DNA of 6,202 nt from Candidatus Woesearchaeota archaeon (lineage in GTDB: Archaea > Nanobdellota > Nanobdellia > Woesearchaeales > GW2011-AR15): NCBI GenBank assembly GCA_016934775.1, contig JAFGSP010000127.1, positions 1 to 6,202 on the forward strand, in the 5' to 3' direction. Each line of letters starts with the position of its first letter. Position 1 is the stretch's first letter. Below, in pieces: positions 1-4,984 of this stretch. The notes beneath the pieces are model-generated. The model saw only the letters and a list, made by a program, of their open reading frames with translations. It ran no database searches and was not told the DNA's origin. A program made the position numbers and the translations under genes.

Positions 1-653
1 AAAAATAATAAATTATTTGAGTGGGGGGCTACTTTGTGAGGAAGCAGCACTTGGGACGAGACTCCTCGTGTTCCTGTATAACGATCAGGATCACCCCCTT
101 CATGATTGTAAGCGGAATAAACCGTTTTATTAGAGAAAGAATATATTGCAGATACAATAGGATTATATGGGTTATCCCTCTCACAAAATGCCAACGTTAT
201 GCATGCCTGCGGAATTATCGGAACATCAATATGGGCTCTTTTTGCAACTGCCCATAAGTAGAGCGCATCCATATAATTCTTTGTACCATCTAAAGGATTT
301 GCGTGCACTACATAATGGGCATTAGGGTTGATAACAGATACCTCAGTATTTCCGAGATTATCCAATCCATGCTCAATCCTTAATGCAGTATCTAATCCAA
401 TTTCATTTATAGTTTTAGTTAAAATCCCGGTCGCAACATTTGATAAGGTCCTGTCAAATATATAAGTGGCATGGCTATTTCCGAATGTTGCGTTTTTTAG
501 ACTGGTTTCCGCCATAATCTGCTCTAGCGAACAGCCAGAAACAATACCTTCAATAGTCTTTGTCGGGTCACAGAAAAAAGTGCCTAAAATTGAGGCAGCT
601 TTTATTAAGGCCTCATGGATTGCTCTGATCTCATCCCCAGATAGTTGTCCCAT
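1..653 (-). CDS. Inositol-monophosphatase-fold protein, 3' end cut by window edge
   Basis: The minus strand is open from ATG at 653 to the left edge (217 codons, no stop), so only the N-terminal part is seen. IMPase/FBPase/SuhB enzymes are Mg2+-dependent cytosolic sugar- or inositol-phosphate phosphatases. Support: an N-terminal helical stretch; Glu94 in RIEHG at the place of the family's metal-binding Glu; NPLDGTKNY at 119-127, matching the DP(I/L)DGT(T)N(F/Y) signature; then a strand pattern PIVSAIYSF...TVYSAYNHEGG (165-187) resembling the family's G-V-V-Y...Y-A..G-G-G segment. The C-terminal WD-type metal motif would lie beyond the edge. Oddity: the first Asp of the signature is Asn (N119), so metal binding may be altered or lost. 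Start choice: an AT-rich TATA-like box lies about 23-25 bases upstream. The fold is moderately sure; the substrate is unknown. Confidence 0.68.
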   Translation of the reverse strand, partial: MGQLSGDEIRAIHEALIKAASILGTFFCDPTKTIEGIVSGCSLEQIMAETSLKNATFGNSHATYIFDRTLSNVATGILTKTINEIGLDTALRIEHGLDNLGNTEVSVINPNAHYVVHANPLDGTKNYMDALYLWAVAKRAHIDVPIIPQACITLAFCERDNPYNPIVSAIYSFSNKTVYSAYNHEGGDPDRYTGTRGVSSQVLLPHKVAPHSNNLLF

Positions 654-671
654 AAAACTGGAAAAAGAAAG

Positions 672-683
672 TTATATATTAAG
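672..683 (-). promoter_or_regulatory. TATA box of the IMPase-like gene
   Basis: On the minus strand this reads CTTAATATATAA. Its centre is about 23-25 bases before the ATG at 653, the usual archaeal TATA-to-start distance, which implies a leaderless or nearly leaderless transcript. This is inferred from position and composition only. Confidence 0.5.
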
Positions 684-765
684 ATAACTCTCCTTCTCAA
701 ATATGTCTCGGATATGAAACCTAGCTCTAAGAAACTAGTCAATGTGGTTTTTCATAACTAAAAGA

Positions 766-840
766 GTGCATGCTCAGTAGTTACTACCGTATCTCATCTC
801 CTTGCGGATCAATGGGTGTTCACTTAATCATCGCATGCAC
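766..840 (-). ncRNA. Candidate C/D box sRNA (2'-O-methylation guide)
   Basis: Read on the minus strand, the 75-nt element has every part of an archaeal C/D sRNA in order. The 5' stem arm is GTGCATGC (840-833). C box ATGATTA (831-825) matches 6 of 7 bases of RUGAUGA. A 12-nt guide AGTGAACACCCA (824-813) is followed by D' box TTGA (812-809, variant of CUGA) and an 8-nt spacer. C' box GAGATGA (800-794) matches 6 of 7. A 16-nt second guide region (793-778) is followed by D box CTGA (777-774) and the 3' arm GCATGCAC (773-766), perfectly complementary to the 5' arm. Such RNAs act with L7Ae, Nop5 and fibrillarin to methylate rRNA or tRNA. It has its own TATA box, centred 25.5 bases from the 5' end, and a TCTTTT tract just after the 3' arm. 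Weak points: one extra base (G832) between stem and C box, imperfect C, C' and D' boxes, and a long second guide. No homology search was possible. Confidence 0.72.
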
Positions 841-861
841 AATAATAGAATTATTTAATAC

Positions 862-869
862 TTTATAAA
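862..869 (-). promoter_or_regulatory. TATA box of the C/D box sRNA
   Basis: TTTATAAA, preceded on the minus strand by an A-rich BRE-like GCAAATCTT stretch. Its centre is 25.5 bases upstream of position 840, where the terminal stem of the sRNA begins. It starts 18 bases beyond the PAN stop codon, and the minus-strand TTTTT at 867-871 overlaps it and could also serve as the PAN 3'-end signal. Confidence 0.6.
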
Positions 870-886
870 AAGATTTGCACATAATT

Positions 887-2029
887 TCAGCCAAACATAT
901 GGATATAATCTTCACCCTCAAGGTTCTCTTCTTCCTTAACCTTGTCTATGGCCCTTACAAAGTCACTCTCTTTGATTTTGATCCTGTTTTCTCTTATGGC
1001 GAAATATCCTGCTTCAGTGCAGACAGCCCTTATCTCAGCCCCGGAAAAATTTTCCATCTGGTTCAATATCTTTTCTTTGTTAGTCTTTTCTAATGACATG
1101 TCTTTTATATGGATGTTGAATATTTCCCTTATTCCGTCTTTGTCTGGCAGAGGCACCTGTATTAACCTGTCAAGCCTTCCAGGTCTTGTGACAGCAGGAT
1201 CAAGTATATCTCTTCTATTGGTACAGCCGATTATCTTCACATTCCCTAAAGGTGCAAAACCATCTATCTCTGCCAGCAGCTGCATGAATGTTCTTTGGAC
1301 TTCTCTTTCTCCGGAAGTTCCGATATCAACCCTTTTTGCAGCCAAAGCATCCAGTTCATCTATGAAAACAATAGAAGGCGCCTTTTCTCTCGCAAGCTCA
1401 AAAATCTCTTTCACAAGCTTAGCGCCTTCTCCAATGAATTTTTGGACGAGTTCCGAACCCACGACCTCGATGAATGTGCTATCTGTAACATTTGCTACTG
1501 CCTTTGCCAACAAAGTCTTTCCTGTACCCGGCGGGCCATATAATAACACTCCCTTAGGTGGCTTAATACCAATTCTTTCAAACAATGCCGGTTTTTTCAG
1601 AGGAAGCTCAACAACTTCCCTTATCTCCTGTATTTGTTTATGGAGGCCGCCTATCTGCCTGAATGAAGTATCAGGCTTTTCAAGGATGACAAACTGCTCG
1701 ACATTAAATCCTTTTGCTCTTGAGAACTTCTTTATTATGTTGAGGTTTTTTTGGTCGACAAGCACAGAATCTCCTGCCTTAAGATCATATACAGTATCTG
1801 ATATGCATACAAAGAATTGATTGCCATTAGGAACTTTTATGATAGCGTTTTTATCAAGGACTTCCCTTACCTCACACATCATTAGGGGAGGCGTCCTCAG
1901 CCTGTCGATTTCGTTCTTCAGATGGTTGACTGTATCCTTCAGGATGCGGTTCTCCTCTTCAAGTTCTGTTATGTTGGAAGAATAAGAAAACATCATACTT
2001 GCTATTTCTTTACTGCTATCTCCATCCAT
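887..2029 (-). CDS. pan: Proteasome-activating nucleotidase (PAN), AAA+ ATPase
   Basis: 380 aa. PAN is a hexameric cytosolic ATPase that unfolds proteins and threads them into the archaeal 20S proteasome; it is the counterpart of the eukaryotic Rpt1-6 ring. Domains seen: N-terminal coiled coil (about 19-46) ending in a Pro pair (47-48), an OB-type domain (about 50-100), then the AAA+ module with Walker A GPPGTGKT (165-172), aromatic pore loop KFIGEG (197-202), Walker B IVFIDE (220-225), sensor 1 Asn271, arginine fingers Arg282 and Arg285 in TRPGR, and the helical lid with SGAEIRAVCTEAG (329-341). The C-terminus MFG fits the HbYX motif that docks into the 20S alpha ring, with Phe in the Tyr place. 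It is somewhat shorter than typical PANs (about 400-430 aa), mainly at the N-terminus. Upstream lie genes for two peptidases that could use proteasome products. The ATG at 2029 is supported by a TATA box 27.5 bases upstream. ATG four bases further in is out of frame. Confidence 0.95.
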   Translation of the reverse strand: MDGDSSKEIASMMFSYSSNITELEEENRILKDTVNHLKNEIDRLRTPPLMMCEVREVLDKNAIIKVPNGNQFFVCISDTVYDLKAGDSVLVDQKNLNIIKKFSRAKGFNVEQFVILEKPDTSFRQIGGLHKQIQEIREVVELPLKKPALFERIGIKPPKGVLLYGPPGTGKTLLAKAVANVTDSTFIEVVGSELVQKFIGEGAKLVKEIFELAREKAPSIVFIDELDALAAKRVDIGTSGEREVQRTFMQLLAEIDGFAPLGNVKIIGCTNRRDILDPAVTRPGRLDRLIQVPLPDKDGIREIFNIHIKDMSLEKTNKEKILNQMENFSGAEIRAVCTEAGYFAIRENRIKIKESDFVRAIDKVKEEENLEGEDYIHMFG

Positions 2030-2052
2030 CAGGACAAGGGATAGAAAATTGA

Positions 2053-2060
2053 TTAATAAA
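2053..2060 (-). promoter_or_regulatory. TATA box of pan
   Basis: TTTATTAA on the minus strand, with an A-rich BRE-like CCAAAAGC just upstream. Its centre is 27.5 bases before the pan ATG, inside the 49-bp gap after the M29 stop. It suggests that pan can be transcribed as a leaderless mRNA independently of the upstream peptidase genes. The same 8-mer at the same distance precedes the M24 gene. Confidence 0.55.
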
Positions 2061-2078
2061 GCTTTTGGAAGTACCCTG

Positions 2079-3830
2079 TCATATCACAAATTTTCCTTTC
2101 TCAAGGATAGTAAATTTTTTGTTGTTTTTATCCAACCCATAGAGGTCCAGCTTCTGTCTTGGAGCATCGATGACAACATCCATATGGTATTCGGTCGCAG
2201 CGTCCGGCTCAAAACCAGAACCGAATGCAACATGTATCATATTAGCTATTTTTTCATTAATTATAAGATAATCGCACAATTTGGCTTTTGGGTTAGTGTT
2301 TATAGCAAACTCGCCAATATTGTTGAAATTGTCTTTTTTCAGTTTGATAATTTCAGGGCTGAGGCTCTTGTTCTTCTCCTGCTCGAGGATATTTTTCCAT
2401 GCTTCTTTTTTCTTTTTCCTGAATGCGTCTACAACATCTTTAGTTCCTGAGAGTATCTTATAGCTGTTGCCATATGCTTCAGCTATAAGCGGAATTTTTG
2501 CGCTTAATGTGTAGCTTCTGTCTATATTTATCACAACATCCCCCACAATCCTGCCTTTCACATAAGCAGGAGTAGTAAAAGCTTCTCCTCCAGGGATATT
2601 GGCCATCCTTCCAGTTTTCTTTCCAGTCTCTTTCAAAACCCTTGGATGTACAATTGTCCTGACATCAGAATCGCTTCCCATTATGCTGCGCCTTTTCTTA
2701 TTCTTAATCAGACCGACTTCAAAATCACAGCCATTCTTAATGTTGCTTTTTACAATCACTTTATCTGATTTTTTCAGCAGATCAGCAATCTGCTTGTTCC
2801 TCTTTCTCATAAGGGCATAATCTACCAATGAGCTTTCAATCAGTTTGTCAATCGGCACCGTTGAAGTGAACGCGACTCTGCTTAACGGCGGCCTGTCTTC
2901 GAGGCCTGCCTGAGGATACCAATTGAACTTATAGATTATTCCGCCAGGAGAGTTCCACTTGGTTTTATTGTTCTTTGTAGGATATCCGATCTTTTCTCCA
3001 AAGAGGTGTTTGCCATGATATCCTTTTGCAGATATGAAAAAGCTTGCCTGCGGGATTTTTATACGTGATAGATCAAGGGCATCTGACAGTTTTTTGTATT
3101 TTTTGAAGACAAGCAGATTCAGATTTTTTTCCAGTTCCATACCTATTAATGTGGTCATCAGCTCTGATATTTTTTCAGGCATCTGCCTTAGACTCTCTCT
3201 TACAGTAGATGATTTAAGAGAAATGCTCTTGCACTTATTTTTTGAAGAAAGGAACATGCTGTAGCAGATAGCATAAGAGTCAAGATAATCTTGTAATGGG
3301 AGTGTGAGAAATTTTTTATTTGGGATGAGCACAAACCCAATCCCCAAACATTCTGATTTTTTTAAAGCATATACATTTTTGACTATTGAATCTGTGGTTT
3401 TTTTTAGTTTTGACTGCATAAAAGGCTTGAACCACGAAGTACTATAGTTTAGGTTGATAGTTCCTTTAAACTGATTTTTTTCAGCTTTGAGAATTAAATC
3501 AGGGCGGTCAAAGAATTTATTAAAGCCTTTTATTTCAACAGAATCGAGGAATTCTTTCAGCGCTTTTGTCTTTGTGTTTTGTTTTTTCTTCTTTAGGTCT
3601 TCATAACAATCCCAGACATCAAACAACAATTCATGACTTTTTCCTTTATGTCCAAAAGAGACATTAACATCTATTCCCAAGTCATCAGCAGCTCTTGAAA
3701 ACGGTGCCATGGAGAAAAATGCTTTTTTGTTTACATCTCCATAGATAAAGATATTTTTTACTTTTGTCTTTTTGAGTTCTCTCTTGTAATATGATACTGC
3801 TTTGTTGAATTCCTGGAGGTTGTATCTCAT
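2079..3830 (-). CDS. M29-family (AmpS/AmpT-like) metallo-aminopeptidase, extended
   Basis: 583 aa. M29 enzymes are cytosolic aminopeptidases with two metal ions that release N-terminal residues from peptides. The C-terminal part carries the M29 metal ligands in order: Glu416 in NIPGGEAFTTP, Glu507 in NIGEFA, His533 in IHVAFG, and His549 and Asp551 in YHMD. No signal peptide or membrane segment is evident. Oddities: the family is usually about 400 aa, and here the first metal ligand comes about 165 residues later than in AmpT, so roughly residues 1-240 or more are extra or strongly diverged; residues 26-60 look like a Rossmann-like strand-helix unit. A Lys-rich insert lies at 464-500 between the two Glu ligands. 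The family's active-site Tyr, seven residues after the His, is Phe540 here. The ATG overlaps the stop of the M24 gene by four bases (ATGA), indicating translational coupling and fixing the start. The family call is firm; the exact specificity is unknown. Confidence 0.85.
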   Translation of the reverse strand: MRYNLQEFNKAVSYYKRELKKTKVKNIFIYGDVNKKAFFSMAPFSRAADDLGIDVNVSFGHKGKSHELLFDVWDCYEDLKKKKQNTKTKALKEFLDSVEIKGFNKFFDRPDLILKAEKNQFKGTINLNYSTSWFKPFMQSKLKKTTDSIVKNVYALKKSECLGIGFVLIPNKKFLTLPLQDYLDSYAICYSMFLSSKNKCKSISLKSSTVRESLRQMPEKISELMTTLIGMELEKNLNLLVFKKYKKLSDALDLSRIKIPQASFFISAKGYHGKHLFGEKIGYPTKNNKTKWNSPGGIIYKFNWYPQAGLEDRPPLSRVAFTSTVPIDKLIESSLVDYALMRKRNKQIADLLKKSDKVIVKSNIKNGCDFEVGLIKNKKRRSIMGSDSDVRTIVHPRVLKETGKKTGRMANIPGGEAFTTPAYVKGRIVGDVVINIDRSYTLSAKIPLIAEAYGNSYKILSGTKDVVDAFRKKKKEAWKNILEQEKNKSLSPEIIKLKKDNFNNIGEFAINTNPKAKLCDYLIINEKIANMIHVAFGSGFEPDAATEYHMDVVIDAPRQKLDLYGLDKNNKKFTILEKGKFVI

Positions 3831-4885
3831 CTTTTGATTACCTTTAATCCCTTACTTGATTTAGTCAGCACTTCCAGCTTTCCCTTTCTTATTACCATAG
3901 TATCCTCTATCCGTATCCCATATTCACCAGGCATATAGATGCCAGGCTCTATTGTGAAAGCCACGTTTTCCTGAATCTGTGTCTTGTCTTCAGAATACAA
4001 AGAAGGTGACTCATGTATGTCCAGGCCGAGGCCGTGGCCGAGCGCATGGATAAACAACTCAGCCTTATCACCCAAAATCTCTATTGAAAGATTATACAGT
4101 TCAGAGAACTTCTTTTTTTGAAGAGCAGCCTTTTCACATTTAGTTATGGTTTCAAGAATAAGATTATAATCATCAAGCTCTTTTTTTGTCGGCTTGCCTA
4201 CATAGAGCATTCTTGTCATGTCTGAGCAATATCCGTTATATCTTGCTCCAAAGTCAAGCATCAGAAAACCATTTTTTATATTTCCGGCAGGCACATAATG
4301 CGGCTGGCTTGTGCCTTCTCCTGATGCTACTATCGGAGGGAATGCAAGCTCACAACCGGCTTTTCTTATCTCTTCTTCGATAAATGAGTTTAGCTCCGGC
4401 TCGGTCTTGAATTTAAAATTTCTGCATAACTTGCTGAATATATTATCAGTCACATTACAGGCCTTTCTTATGCAATCCAGCTCTTCTTTTTCTTTAATCA
4501 TCCTTATCGCAGAAAGGATCTTTGACAGATCAACATATCTGCCTTTTATTTTTCTTCTAAGCCGCTTGTATATCCTTACAGTGATATTTCCTTCTTCAGT
4601 GCCTATCTTTGCTATCTTCTTTTTTTTCAGTAAATAGGCCAAGGTTTCAAGCATCTTCCTCTTTTTCTCTGCCTTATGCACATTTAACCCAGACTTAGTA
4701 GCCTTTTCATATTCCATCTCCGGAACTAATAAGAATGCTGACCTTTTCAGTACAGCCAGGATGCCTATTCCAGAATAGCCTGTAAAATAGATCATATTTG
4801 TATTTGGTTTCTCATCAAGAGAAAAGATAAGGCTGAGACCAATTTTGTTCTTATTCATCGCTTTCTGAAGTTTTTTGATTCGCAT
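3827..4885 (-). CDS. M24-family Xaa-Pro dipeptidase/aminopeptidase
   Basis: 352 aa from ATG at 4885. M24B (pita-bread) enzymes are cytosolic dimetal peptidases that cleave Xaa-Pro bonds in dipeptides or at peptide N-termini. An N-terminal creatinase-like domain (about 1-125) is followed by the catalytic domain with all five metal ligands: Asp211 and Asp222 (LDFG...SDMTR), His284 (GHGLGLDIHE), Glu313 (FTIEPG) and Glu327 (IRIEDT). Substrate-binding His196 (PHYVP) and His291 are also present. The length is normal for PepQ-type enzymes (about 350-360 aa). An in-frame GTG at 4903 would add six residues, but the TATA box at 4909-4916 sits 27.5 bases from the ATG and only about 10 from the GTG, so I prefer the ATG. 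The stop overlaps the M29 start (ATGA). Choice between dipeptidase and aminopeptidase P cannot be made from sequence alone. Confidence 0.92.
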   Translation of the reverse strand: MRIKKLQKAMNKNKIGLSLIFSLDEKPNTNMIYFTGYSGIGILAVLKRSAFLLVPEMEYEKATKSGLNVHKAEKKRKMLETLAYLLKKKKIAKIGTEEGNITVRIYKRLRRKIKGRYVDLSKILSAIRMIKEKEELDCIRKACNVTDNIFSKLCRNFKFKTEPELNSFIEEEIRKAGCELAFPPIVASGEGTSQPHYVPAGNIKNGFLMLDFGARYNGYCSDMTRMLYVGKPTKKELDDYNLILETITKCEKAALQKKKFSELYNLSIEILGDKAELFIHALGHGLGLDIHESPSLYSEDKTQIQENVAFTIEPGIYMPGEYGIRIEDTMVIRKGKLEVLTKSSKGLKVIKR

Positions 4886-4908
4886 CGAGAGAAGATTATG
4901 CACGAGCC

Positions 4909-4916
4909 TTAATAAA
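4909..4916 (-). promoter_or_regulatory. TATA box of the M24-M29 operon
   Basis: TTTATTAA on the minus strand, identical to the pan box, centred 27.5 bases before the ATG at 4885. It decides the start codon of the M24 gene and implies a leaderless operon mRNA. A second AT-rich stretch (4919-4927) would suit the GTG at 4903 less well. Confidence 0.55.
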
Positions 4917-4954
4917 TATTTTTATTAATCTTAAAAAAACAAGAGGATAATACC

Positions 4955-4964
4955 TTTTTATAAT
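4955..4964 (+). promoter_or_regulatory. TATA box of the U32 gene
   Basis: TTTTTATAAT, centred about 25 bases upstream of ATG 4985, in the 99-bp divergent region shared with the M24 promoter. No Shine-Dalgarno-like purine tract lies near the ATG (the preceding bases are CTTTTCTTGT), which fits leaderless translation. Confidence 0.55.
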
Positions 4965-4984
4965 CCTTTGAATTCTTTTCTTGT

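Noticed and set aside
21..687. Two short plus-strand ORFs at 21-257 and 466-687
   Set aside because: Both are antisense to the continuous minus-strand IMPase-like frame that carries recognisable motifs.
721..738. Minus-strand hairpin CTAGTTT-CTTA-GAGCTAG
   Set aside because: Seven pairs including two G-U wobbles and a small loop; too weak to name as a terminator or riboswitch.
739..758. Second C/D-like pair on the minus strand (GTTATGA then TTGA)
   Set aside because: Only 9 bases separate the boxes, there is no proper D box or closing stem, and it lies just downstream of the better candidate.
766..840. GTGCATGC/GCATGCAC inverted repeat as ends of a mobile element or an operator
   Set aside because: No transposase or target duplication, and the C/D boxes sit against the arms as expected for a guide RNA stem. 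The self-palindromic GCATGC core explains the look of a repeat.
942..1820. Long plus-strand ORF (292 codons) opposite pan
   Set aside because: It is fully antisense to a clearly functional AAA+ gene, its protein shows no family pattern, and no promoter fits it.
4886..4903. GTG start at 4903 for the M24 gene
   Set aside because: It lies only about 10 bases from the best TATA box, whereas ATG 4885 is at the usual distance and gives the normal family N-terminus.
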